From Pseudonocardiales bacterium (GTDB taxonomy: Bacteria; Actinomycetota; Actinomycetes; Mycobacteriales; Pseudonocardiaceae): a stretch of 7,135 nt of DNA. Shown in pieces: positions 1 through 6,182 of the stretch. The notes beneath the pieces were generated by a model that was not told the origin of the DNA, searched no databases, and was given only the letters and a program-made list of their open reading frames with translations. The translations under genes and the position numbers were made by a program. The stretch covers positions 1-7,135 of the forward strand of contig JAODNG010000284.1 of NCBI GenBank assembly GCA_025465385.1, given 5' to 3'. Numbering within the stretch: position 1 is the first letter of the stretch; every line of letters begins with the position of its first letter.

Positions 1-1
1 C

Positions 2-3000
2 TTTAAGGGCATCATCTGCGAGCGCTGCGGCGTTGAGGTGACGCGCGCGAAGGTACGCCGTGAACGGATGGGCCATATCGAGTTGGCCGCACCGGTGACT
101 CACATCTGGTACTTCAAGGGTGTCCCCAGCAGGCTGGGTTACTTGCTCGACTTGGCGCCCAAGGATCTTGAGAAAATCATTTACTTCGCGGCCTACGCCA
201 TCACCGCGGTGAACAAAGACGAGCGGCACAACGATCTCTCCACCTTGGAAAGTGAGATCGGTGTCCAGCGCAAGCGACTTCAGGACCGCCGCGACGCGGA
301 TATCGAGGCACGTGCGCAAAAGCTCGAAGCCGACCTGGCGGAGCTGGAAGCTGAAGGCGCCAAGAGTGATGTGCGGCGCAAGGTCAAAGAGGGCGGCGAG
401 CGTGAGATGCGCCAGCTCCGCGACCGTGCCCAGCGTGAGGTCGACCGGCTCGATGAGATCTGGGAGACGTTCACCAAGCTCGACGTCGGCCAGCTCATTA
501 TCGATGAGCTGCTCTACCGGGAGCTTTACGACCGCTATGGCGACTACTTCACCGGCGCCATGGGTGCCGAAGCGATCCAGAAACTGATGGAGAACTTCGA
601 CATTGACGCTGAGTCGGAGAACCTGCGTGAGACCATTCGCAGCGGCAAGGGCCAGAAGAAGCTCCGCGCACTCAAGCGCCTTAAGGTTGTAGCGGCTTTC
701 CAGATCACTCGCAACAACCCGATGGGAATGGTGCTGGACTGCGTGCCGGTGATCCCGCCGGACCTGCGCCCCATGGTGCAGCTCGACGGTGGCCGGTTTG
801 CGACGTCTGACCTTAACGATCTCTACCGTCGGGTGATCAACCGGAACAACCGGCTCAAGCGTCTCATCGACCTGGGTGCGCCGGAGATCATTGTCAACAA
901 CGAGAAGCGGATGCTGCAGGAGGCCGTTGACGCGCTGTTCGACAACGGTCGCCGTGGCCGTCCGGTGACCGGCCCCGGAAACCGTCCGCTGAAGTCGTTG
1001 TCTGACTTGCTCAAGGGAAAGCAGGGCCGGTTCCGGCAGAATCTGCTCGGCAAGCGGGTCGACTACTCCGGCCGGTCGGTCATCGTGGTGGGTCCACAGC
1101 TCAAGCTGCACCAGTGTGGCCTGCCCAAGCAGATGGCGCTGGAGCTGTTCAAGCCGTTCGTGATGAAGCGCCTGGTTGACCTCAACCACGCGCAGAACAT
1201 CAAGTCGGCCAAGCGGATGGTGGAGCGGCAGCGTCCGCAGGTGTGGGACGTGCTTGAAGAGGTCATCACCGAGCACCCGGTGCTGCTCAACCGGGCGCCT
1301 ACCCTGCACCGTCTGGGTATCCAGGCCTTCGAGCCCCAACTGGTCGAGGGCAAGGCAATCCAGCTGCACCCGCTGGTCTGCGAGGCGTTCAACGCCGACT
1401 TCGACGGTGACCAGATGGCGGTGCACTTGCCGCTGTCGGCCGAGGCGCAGGCCGAGGCGCGGATCCTGATGCTGTCCAGCAACAACATCCTGTCCCCGGC
1501 CTCGGGTCGTCCGTTGGCGATGCCCCGGCTGGACATGGTGACTGGGCTGTATCACCTCACCAAGCTTCGCGAGGGAGACACCGGCGAAGGCCACTCGTTC
1601 TCCTCGCCTGCCGAGGCGTTGATGGCGCTAGACCGCGGCACGATCGCGCTGCAGGCCAAAATCCGAGTCCGGCTGCGCAATGTGGTTCCGCCCGTCTCCG
1701 AGCAGGCGCACCTGCGGGAGAGCCAGGACTGGGCACCGGGACGCCCATGGATCGCGGAGACCACCGTGGGCCGGGTGCTGTTCAACGATCTGTTGCCCGA
1801 CGATTACCCGTACATCAACGACATTCTGCCCAAGAAGCGCCAGGCGGCGATCGTCAATGATCTCGCCGAGCGGTACCCGATGGTCGCCGTCGCGCAGACA
1901 CTGGACAAGCTCAAAGATGCCGGCTTCCACTGGGCCACCCGCTCTGGGGTGACGCTGTCCAGCTCCGATGTGGTGGTACCAGCGGCCAAGCAGCAGATCC
2001 TGGATCAGTACGAGGCCAAGGCGGACCAGGTCGAGAAGCGCTACCAGCGTGGCGTGCTCTCGCACGACGAGCGCAACGGTGAGCTGGTGAAGATCTGGTC
2101 GCAGGCCACCGACGAGGTCGCCAAGGCGATGGAAGCCAACTTCCCGGAGGACAACCCGGTTTTCACGATCGTGTCCTCCGGGGCGGCAGGGAACATGACG
2201 CAGGTCCGGTCCCTGGCCGGGATGCGCGGTCTGGTCTCCAATCCCAAGGGCGAGTACATCCCGCGCCCGATCAAGCACAACTTCCGCGAGGGCCTGTCCG
2301 TGCTGGAGTACTTCATCGCCACGCACGGCGCGCGCAAGGGATTGGCCGACACCGCGTTGCGGACCGCCGACTCGGGTTACCTGACCCGGCGCCTGGTGGA
2401 CGTCTCGCAGGACGTCATCGTGCGGGAGCACGACTGCGGCACCGAGCGCGGCATCCAGATGCCGGTCACCGAGGTCGGCCCGGACGGTCGGGCAATCCGG
2501 CATCGCTATGTGCAGACCAGCGTGTACGCGCGCTGCGCCGCGGAGGACGTGCTGGATGACTCCGGCTTGGTGGTCATGCCTCGTGGGGCGGACCTCGGCG
2601 ATCCGGCAATCGACACGCTCCTGGCTGCCCGTGTGCGGCGAGTCAAGGTGCGCTCGGTGCTGACCTGCGAGTCCGCCAACGGCGTGTGCGCGATGTGCTA
2701 CGGCCGCTCGATGGCGACCGGCAAGCTCGTCGACGTGGGTGAGGCGGTTGGCATCGTGGCCGCCCAGTCCATCGGTGAGCCTGGCACGCAGCTGACGATG
2801 CGTACCTTCCACCAGGGTGGGATCGCGGGCGAGGACATCACCACCGGTCTACCCCGGGTTCAGGAGTTGTTCGAGGCACGGGTGCCCAAGGGGATGGCAC
2901 CGATCGCGGATGCCGACGGTCGGGTACGCGTCGAGGACGGCGAGAAGTTTTGGAAGATCACCATCATTCCAGACGACGGCAGTGAGGAGATCGTCTACGA

Positions 3001-3721
3001 GAAGCTGTCCAAGCGGCAGCGGCTCGCGGTGATCACTGTCGATGGCACCGAGCGGCCGTTGACCGACGACGACCATGTCACGGTCGGGCAGAAGCTGCTC
3101 GAGGGTGTTGTCGACCCGCACGAGGTGCTCCGGGTGATGGGACCGCGAGAGGTACAGCTGCACCTGGTTCGCGAGGTTCAGCAGGTGTACCGGTCGCAGG
3201 GGGTGGACATCCACGACAAGCACATCGAGGTCATCGTCCGGCAGATGCTGCGCCGGGTGACGATCATCGACTCGGGCGCCACCGAGTTCCTGCCCGGTGG
3301 CCTGGCCGAGCGCGGCGAGTTCGAGTCGGAGAACCGCCGGGTGGTCGCCGAAGGCAGCGAGCCCGCCTCCGGCCGTCCGGTCCTGATGGGGATCACCAAG
3401 GCGTCGCTGGCGACCGAGTCGTGGTTGTCCGCGGCATCGTTCCAGGAGACGACCAAGATCCTCACCGATGCGGCGATCCAAGGCAAGAGCGACAAGCTGC
3501 TGGGCTTGAAGGAGAATGTGATCATCGGCAAGCTGATTCCGGCCGGCACTGGGATCAACCGATACCGCAACATCGAGGTGCAGCCGACCGAGGAGGCCCG
3601 GGCCGCGGCGTACGCGATCCCGTCCTACGACGACGGCTACTACTCGCCTGACGTGTTCGGTACCGGAACGGGCGCAGCCGTCCCCTTGGACGACTACGAC
3701 TTCGGTCGCGATTACCGCTGA
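2..3721 (+). CDS. rpoC: DNA-directed RNA polymerase subunit beta' (5'-partial)
   Basis: This is the beta' subunit of RNA polymerase, which carries the catalytic magnesium site. The reading frame is open from base 2, so the gene begins before the window. The first visible residues, FKGIICERCGVEV, hold the last two cysteines of the N-terminal zinc site. By comparison with the remembered M. tuberculosis protein (1316 aa), about 70 residues are missing and 1239 are present. Using window residue numbers, the landmarks are: a charged, helical, actinobacterial-type insertion at about 72-160; the clamp coiled coil that contacts sigma at about 272-322; the switch-2 segment (LLGKRVDYSGRSVI) at about 347-360; the NADFDGDQM loop with Asp466, Asp468 and Asp470; a second zinc site at Cys812, Cys889, Cys896 and Cys899; and the trigger loop with Met933 and His937. 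No frameshift or missing key residue is seen. It is normally co-transcribed with rpoB upstream. The TGA stop is at 3719-3721 and is followed by a strong hairpin. Confidence 0.99.
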   Translation, partial: FKGIICERCGVEVTRAKVRRERMGHIELAAPVTHIWYFKGVPSRLGYLLDLAPKDLEKIIYFAAYAITAVNKDERHNDLSTLESEIGVQRKRLQDRRDADIEARAQKLEADLAELEAEGAKSDVRRKVKEGGEREMRQLRDRAQREVDRLDEIWETFTKLDVGQLIIDELLYRELYDRYGDYFTGAMGAEAIQKLMENFDIDAESENLRETIRSGKGQKKLRALKRLKVVAAFQITRNNPMGMVLDCVPVIPPDLRPMVQLDGGRFATSDLNDLYRRVINRNNRLKRLIDLGAPEIIVNNEKRMLQEAVDALFDNGRRGRPVTGPGNRPLKSLSDLLKGKQGRFRQNLLGKRVDYSGRSVIVVGPQLKLHQCGLPKQMALELFKPFVMKRLVDLNHAQNIKSAKRMVERQRPQVWDVLEEVITEHPVLLNRAPTLHRLGIQAFEPQLVEGKAIQLHPLVCEAFNADFDGDQMAVHLPLSAEAQAEARILMLSSNNILSPASGRPLAMPRLDMVTGLYHLTKLREGDTGEGHSFSSPAEALMALDRGTIALQAKIRVRLRNVVPPVSEQAHLRESQDWAPGRPWIAETTVGRVLFNDLLPDDYPYINDILPKKRQAAIVNDLAERYPMVAVAQTLDKLKDAGFHWATRSGVTLSSSDVVVPAAKQQILDQYEAKADQVEKRYQRGVLSHDERNGELVKIWSQATDEVAKAMEANFPEDNPVFTIVSSGAAGNMTQVRSLAGMRGLVSNPKGEYIPRPIKHNFREGLSVLEYFIATHGARKGLADTALRTADSGYLTRRLVDVSQDVIVREHDCGTERGIQMPVTEVGPDGRAIRHRYVQTSVYARCAAEDVLDDSGLVVMPRGADLGDPAIDTLLAARVRRVKVRSVLTCESANGVCAMCYGRSMATGKLVDVGEAVGIVAAQSIGEPGTQLTMRTFHQGGIAGEDITTGLPRVQELFEARVPKGMAPIADADGRVRVEDGEKFWKITIIPDDGSEEIVYEKLSKRQRLAVITVDGTERPLTDDDHVTVGQKLLEGVVDPHEVLRVMGPREVQLHLVREVQQVYRSQGVDIHDKHIEVIVRQMLRRVTIIDSGATEFLPGGLAERGEFESENRRVVAEGSEPASGRPVLMGITKASLATESWLSAASFQETTKILTDAAIQGKSDKLLGLKENVIIGKLIPAGTGINRYRNIEVQPTEEARAAAYAIPSYDDGYYSPDVFGTGTGAAVPLDDYDFGRDYR

Positions 3722-3742
3722 TCAATATCTACATTCAGCGGC

Positions 3743-3780
3743 CTCAGCGGGGTTATCGAGATATCGATAGCCCCGCTGAG
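3743..3780. terminator. Bidirectional hairpin between convergent rpoC and racemase genes
   Basis: The arms are CTCAGCGGGG (3743-3752) and CCCCGCTGAG (3771-3780). They continue inward through a T-G wobble and TATCGA/TCGATA to a four-base GATA loop at 3760-3763, giving about 17 consecutive pairs. The hairpin starts 21 bases after the rpoC stop and ends 5 bases before the stop of the convergent gene. Neither side has a U-tract, so it is not a classical rho-independent terminator. U-less hairpins of this kind are commonly proposed as terminators in actinobacteria. Because it is symmetric, it could serve both genes. Function is inferred from position and stability. Confidence 0.8.
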
Positions 3781-3785
3781 CCAGC

Positions 3786-4907
3786 TCAATGCGGCCCGGC
3801 AGGTGTGACGTTCCAGTCGGCGAGTACGTCGGTGGTGTCGGCGCCTGGCTTCGGTGGTGGTGCCGGGCGCTCGGGACGCGTGCGAGAGAACCGTGGCGCA
3901 GGGGCCGCCTGAGGTACCCCATCGACGGTGATGACGGTGCCGCGAGCCGCGATGTGCGGGTGCGTCGGCACCTCGGCGAACGACAGTACCGGTGCCACGC
4001 AGGCGTCGGTGCCTTCGAACACGGCCACCCACTCATCACGGCTACGGGTGGCGAACACGTCGGTGAACCGCTGCCGCAACACTGGCCATCCTGCCTGGTC
4101 GAGCTGCCCGGGCAGATCCTCGCCGATGAGTCCTAGGCCTTCCAGCAGCGCCGCATAGAACTGCGGTTCCAGCGCTCCGACAGCGACGTAATGACCATCG
4201 GCGCAGGCGTAGGTGTCATAAAACGGAGTGCCCGAGTCGAGCAGGTTGGTGCCCCGCTGATCGCTCCACAATCCGCACGCACGCAATGACCAGAACATCT
4301 GGGCCAGCACGCTGACCCCGTCCACCATGGCGGCGTCGACGACCTGGCCGGCGCCGGAACGGTCCCGCTCCCACAGCGCGGCCAGAACGCCGAGCACCAG
4401 GAACATCGAGCCACCGCCGAAATCCCCGACCAGGTTCAGCGGCGGTACCGGCTTGCCTCCGGCAGTCCCGATGGCGTGCAGCGCGCCCGTCAGCGCGATG
4501 TAGGTGATGTCGTGGCCGGCACGGTCGGCCAGCGGGCCGTCCTGTCCCCACCCTGTCATCCGGGCGTACACCAGCCGAGGGTTGCGGGCGTGGCAGTCGG
4601 CGGGACCGACGCCCAGCCGCTCGATGACACCGGGACGCAAACCCTCGATCAGCACGTCGGCCCGCTCCACCAGCCGGAGCACGGTTTCTCTCCCGGCGGG
4701 GTCCTTCAAGTCGAGCATTACCGACCGCCGGCCGCGGAGCATCTGGTCGTCGGCGGTGGGGGCTAGCTGCAGGATCTGCTTACCTCCGGAGGGCCGTTCG
4801 ACCCGGATCACGTCGGCTCCCAGGTCCCCTAGAAGCATCGCCGCATGGGGACCTGGGCCGATCCCGGCCAGCTCGATCACGCGCAGCCCGACCAGCGGAC
4901 CCGGCAT
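3786..4907 (-). CDS. CaiB/BaiF family III CoA-transferase, alpha-methylacyl-CoA racemase type
   Basis: This encodes a 373-residue cytoplasmic protein of the family III CoA-transferase fold. It closely resembles the M. tuberculosis alpha-methylacyl-CoA racemase MCR (about 360 residues), which interconverts (R)- and (S)-2-methylacyl-CoA esters in branched-chain lipid breakdown. Visible signatures are the N-terminal block GLRVIELAGIGPGPHAAMLL (residues 7-26), GDLGADVIRVERP (27-39), YARMTGWGQDGP (114-125), GHD (131-133), LNLVGDFGGGSMFL (157-170) and GALEPQFYAA (244-253). His132, Asp162 and Glu247 align with MCR His126, Asp156 and Glu241, the first two being its acid/base pair. The ATG at 4905-4907 is chosen because GAGGAGG lies five bases upstream and the family homology begins there. 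The frame stays open to 5390, but that extension crosses the rpsL promoter and is not family-like. The gene is a single unit, convergent with rpoC and divergent from rpsL. Racemase versus a true CoA-transferase is not settled by sequence alone, but the conserved pair favours racemase. Confidence 0.93.
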   Translation of the reverse strand: MPGPLVGLRVIELAGIGPGPHAAMLLGDLGADVIRVERPSGGKQILQLAPTADDQMLRGRRSVMLDLKDPAGRETVLRLVERADVLIEGLRPGVIERLGVGPADCHARNPRLVYARMTGWGQDGPLADRAGHDITYIALTGALHAIGTAGGKPVPPLNLVGDFGGGSMFLVLGVLAALWERDRSGAGQVVDAAMVDGVSVLAQMFWSLRACGLWSDQRGTNLLDSGTPFYDTYACADGHYVAVGALEPQFYAALLEGLGLIGEDLPGQLDQAGWPVLRQRFTDVFATRSRDEWVAVFEGTDACVAPVLSFAEVPTHPHIAARGTVITVDGVPQAAPAPRFSRTRPERPAPPPKPGADTTDVLADWNVTPAGPH

Positions 4908-4912
4908 GGCTG

Positions 4913-4919
4913 CCTCCTC
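4913..4919 (-). promoter_or_regulatory. Shine-Dalgarno site of the racemase-like gene
   Basis: Read on the minus strand, GAGGAGG ends five bases before the ATG at 4907. It is a strong match to the anti-Shine-Dalgarno and decides the start against an in-frame ATG nine codons upstream (4934), which has no such site. Confidence 0.85.
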
Positions 4920-5033
4920 ATCCTCGCAGGTCATCAACGGCTGCCGATGCCGTGGAATGCATGAGCCAGGGTAGGCGTTGAGGTAATTAGCGGCAGGTCC
5001 TGGTCTCATGCCGAGGTAGTTCTTGACCCCGTT

Positions 5034-5063
5034 TTGACCCTCGGTAAGTCGCCCAGGTATCCT
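5034..5063 (+). promoter_or_regulatory. Probable sigma-A-type promoter of rpsL-rpsG-fusA
   Basis: A -35-like TTGACC (5034-5039, five of six against TTGACA) is followed after 18 bases by TATCCT (5058-5063, four of six against TATAAT). Transcription would start near 5070, giving a leader of about 215 bases before the canonical rpsL start. A second TTGACCC at 5023-5029 lies 11 bases upstream of the first copy and has no good -10 partner. This is an assignment by eye only. Confidence 0.55.
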
Positions 5064-5070
5064 TGCTGTC

Positions 5071-5236
5071 GGTCCCGACTCCGGTCGGGCCGCTCTGTAT
5101 GCCTGTTGGTGGTGCACCGCTGGTGGTGTGAGTCGAAAGACTTCCGCCTCCGGATCTGGCGCAGGTGCCGCCCAGCTCCCGTCGGGTTTGTACCCGACCG
5201 AGCGGCTGGGCTCACAGCGACACGCCCGACCTCGGG
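5071..5236 (+). promoter_or_regulatory. Structured rpsL mRNA leader with multiple hairpins
   Basis: Four hairpins can be drawn. Hairpin A pairs CCCGAC (5074-5079) with GTCGGG (5084-5089) over a TCCG loop, extended by GG/CC with one bulged T. Hairpin B pairs GAGTC with GACTT (5130-5143, one G-U) over a GAAA tetraloop of the GNRA type. Hairpin C has an outer stem GCCCAGC/GCTGGGC (5170-5176 with 5205-5211) and an inner stem GTCGGGT/ACCCGAC (5181-5187 with 5192-5198) over a TTGT loop. Hairpin D pairs CCCG with CGGG (5225-5236), just before GGAG at 5241. Hairpins A and C share the same words and can cross-pair. No U-tract follows any of them, so control of translation or RNA stability is more likely than simple attenuation. 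Regulatory function is inference. Confidence 0.45.
5099..5131 (+). CDS. Possible 10-residue upstream ORF in the rpsL leader
   Basis: ATG at 5099-5101 opens a frame encoding MPVGGAPLVV and closes with TGA at 5129-5131. It lies between leader hairpins A and C, about 30 bases after the predicted transcription start, and its stop codon touches the GNRA hairpin. There is no good Shine-Dalgarno site; only a GTCGGG within hairpin A lies upstream. A frame this short is easily expected by chance, and it is listed because of its position in a probable leader. No function is assigned. Confidence 0.15.
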   Translation: MPVGGAPLVV

Positions 5237-5274
5237 ATACGGAGTTCATGACAGAGAGCAAGCCGGAAGACAAC

Positions 5275-5279
5275 GAAAG
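5275..5279 (+). promoter_or_regulatory. Probable ribosome binding site of rpsL
   Basis: GAAAG sits seven bases before the ATG at 5287 and matches the AGAAAGGAGG complement of the 16S tail. It is modest in strength. It supports the canonical S12 start, although a GGAG at 5241-5244 lies only three bases before the in-frame ATG at 5248. Confidence 0.5.
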
Positions 5280-5286
5280 CTGGTCC

Positions 5287-5661
5287 ATGCCTACCATCCA
5301 GCAGCTGGTCCGTAAGGGCCGCGAGGACAAGCTCGCGAAGACCAAGACTGCAGCGCTGAAGGGGAGCCCGCAGCGGCGGGGAGTGTGCACCCGGGTCTAC
5401 ACGACGACCCCGAAAAAGCCGAACTCGGCGCTGCGCAAGGTTGCCCGCGTGCGCCTGACCAGCCAGGTCGAGGTTACGGCTTACATTCCGGGTGAGGGTC
5501 ACAATCTCCAGGAGCACTCTATCGTCCTGGTGCGTGGTGGTCGGGTGAAGGACCTTCCCGGTGTCCGCTACAAAATCATTCGCGGGTCGCTGGATACTCA
5601 AGGTGTGAAGGGCCGCAAGCAGGCCCGTAGTCGCTACGGCGCGAAGAAGGAGAAGGGCTGA
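5287..5661 (+). CDS. rpsL: 30S ribosomal protein S12
   Basis: This is the small-subunit protein at the decoding centre, which helps check codon-anticodon pairing. The product has 124 residues, the usual actinobacterial length (about 123-124). It starts MPTIQQLVRKGR, and conserved blocks include RRGVCTRVYTTTPKKPNSAL (30-49), GEGHNLQEHSIVLVRGGRVK (69-88) and the basic tail SRYGAKKEK. Lys43 and Lys88, the classical streptomycin-resistance positions, are both wild type. Asp89, the residue methylthiolated in E. coli S12, is present. Residue 22 is Ala where S12 proteins I recall have Pro (VPALE, TPALK). The start at 5287 is chosen on homology. An in-frame ATG at 5248 would add 13 mostly polar or acidic residues not seen in the family. 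The stop TGA (5659-5661) overlaps the rpsG start by one base. It is the first gene of the str operon, preceded by the 5034-5063 promoter. Confidence 0.98.
   Translation: MPTIQQLVRKGREDKLAKTKTAALKGSPQRRGVCTRVYTTTPKKPNSALRKVARVRLTSQVEVTAYIPGEGHNLQEHSIVLVRGGRVKDLPGVRYKIIRGSLDTQGVKGRKQARSRYGAKKEKG
5647..5652 (+). promoter_or_regulatory. Shine-Dalgarno site of rpsG inside rpsL
   Basis: AAGGAG lies eight bases before the rpsG ATG, within the last codons of rpsL (the KKEKG tail). With the TGATG stop/start overlap it points to translational coupling of S12 and S7. Confidence 0.85.
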
Positions 5662-6131
5662 TGCCTCGCAAGGGTCCCGCCCCGAAGCGACCACTGCACT
5701 CCGACCCGGTCTACGGAGCGCCGATCGTCACTCAGCTTGTCAACAAGGTCCTCGTCCGGGGCAAGCGCTCGGTGGCCGAGAAAATCGTGTACCAAGCGCT
5801 GGAGGGCTGCCGGGACAAGACCGGCACCGACCCGGTGGTGACTCTCAAGCGCGCGCTGGACAACGTCAAGCCTGCGATCGAGGTGAAGAGCCGCCGTGTC
5901 GGTGGCGCTACCTACCAGGTTCCCATCGAAGTTCGGCCGGTGCGTTCCACCACGCTCGCGCTTCGCTGGCTGATCACGTTTTCCCGGCAGCGGCGGGAGA
6001 AGACCATGGTGGATCGGCTGATGAATGAACTTCTCGACGCCAGCAACGGCCTCGGGGCGAGTGTGAAGCGCCGCGAAGACACCCACAAGATGGCCGAATC
6101 GAACAAGGCCTTCGCGCACTACCGCTGGTGA
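5661..6131 (+). CDS. rpsG: 30S ribosomal protein S7
   Basis: This is the primary binder that starts assembly of the 16S 3' domain (the head of the 30S subunit) and lies near the E site. The product has 156 residues, the standard bacterial length. It begins MPRKGPAPKRPL and contains the beta-hairpin segment RRVGGATYQVPIEVRP (78-93), the helical TLALRWLITFSRQRREKTM block (98-116) and the conserved end VKRREDTHKMAESNKAFAHY (135-154) followed by RW. The ATG at 5661 shares its A with the rpsL stop and has AAGGAG upstream. In E. coli, S7 represses the str operon by binding the rpsL-rpsG spacer. Here there is no spacer, so that mode of autoregulation cannot work in the same way. fusA follows after 51 bases. 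Some positions (HSDPVYGAPIV at 13-23) differ from the mycobacterial and Streptomyces versions I recall, but nothing suggests loss of function. Confidence 0.98.
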   Translation: MPRKGPAPKRPLHSDPVYGAPIVTQLVNKVLVRGKRSVAEKIVYQALEGCRDKTGTDPVVTLKRALDNVKPAIEVKSRRVGGATYQVPIEVRPVRSTTLALRWLITFSRQRREKTMVDRLMNELLDASNGLGASVKRREDTHKMAESNKAFAHYRW

Positions 6132-6182
6132 CGAACCACGGTTAAGACCGACACAGTCAAGACAAGCTAGGGATGAATTCTC
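6132..6182 (+). other. rpsG-fusA spacer with fusA ribosome binding region
   Basis: This 51-base gap has no promoter or terminator that I can support. A small CGGT/ACCG hairpin (6139-6150) is too weak to call a terminator. AGGGATGA (6169-6176) is the only purine-rich stretch before the fusA GTG and is a modest ribosome binding site. fusA is therefore probably read from the same transcript as rpsL and rpsG. Confidence 0.6.

Larger units (their letters stand above)
4908..5286. other. Divergent intergenic region: racemase-like gene / rpsL
   Basis: This 379-base region has no convincing full-size gene. The left part (about 4908-5022) should hold the minus-strand promoter of the racemase-like gene. 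On that strand I see only an AT-rich CTAATTACCT (4981-4990) and a weak TACCCT, and neither has a good -35 partner, so no promoter is called. The middle (5023-5063) holds a plausible plus-strand promoter for the str operon. The right part (about 5064-5286) would be a long GC-rich transcribed leader with several hairpins, a possible 10-codon ORF and an alternative in-frame rpsL start. A minus-strand open frame covers the whole region but has no family-like content upstream of 4907. Confidence 0.7.

Noticed and set aside
1628..2812. A 394-codon open frame on the minus strand inside rpoC
   Set aside because: It lies fully antisense to a highly conserved rpoC segment. Its product is rich in H, R, G, L and D without recognisable domains, as expected from GC-rich codon bias.
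2849..3573. Overlapping minus-strand frames near the 3' end of rpoC
   Set aside because: They are shadows of the rpoC coding strand with no ribosome binding site or domain content.
4975..4990. AT-rich GGTAATTAG as a -10 element for either strand
   Set aside because: No acceptable -35 lies at 16-19 bases on either strand, so no promoter can be claimed.
5107..5128. TGGTGGTG repeated at 5107 and 5121, with palindrome GGTGCACC at 5111-5118
   Set aside because: These are short low-complexity words in a GC-rich leader. The palindrome could be an operator, but one 8-mer without context is not evidence.
4908..5390. N-terminal extension of the racemase-like frame to 5390 (534 residues)
   Set aside because: The extra 161 residues have no family match, run antisense through the rpsL promoter and gene start, and a strong Shine-Dalgarno site marks the start at 4907.
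6139..6150. CGGT-TAAG-ACCG hairpin between rpsG and fusA as a terminator
   Set aside because: A four-pair stem without a U-tract is too weak, and co-transcription of fusA with rpsG is the norm.
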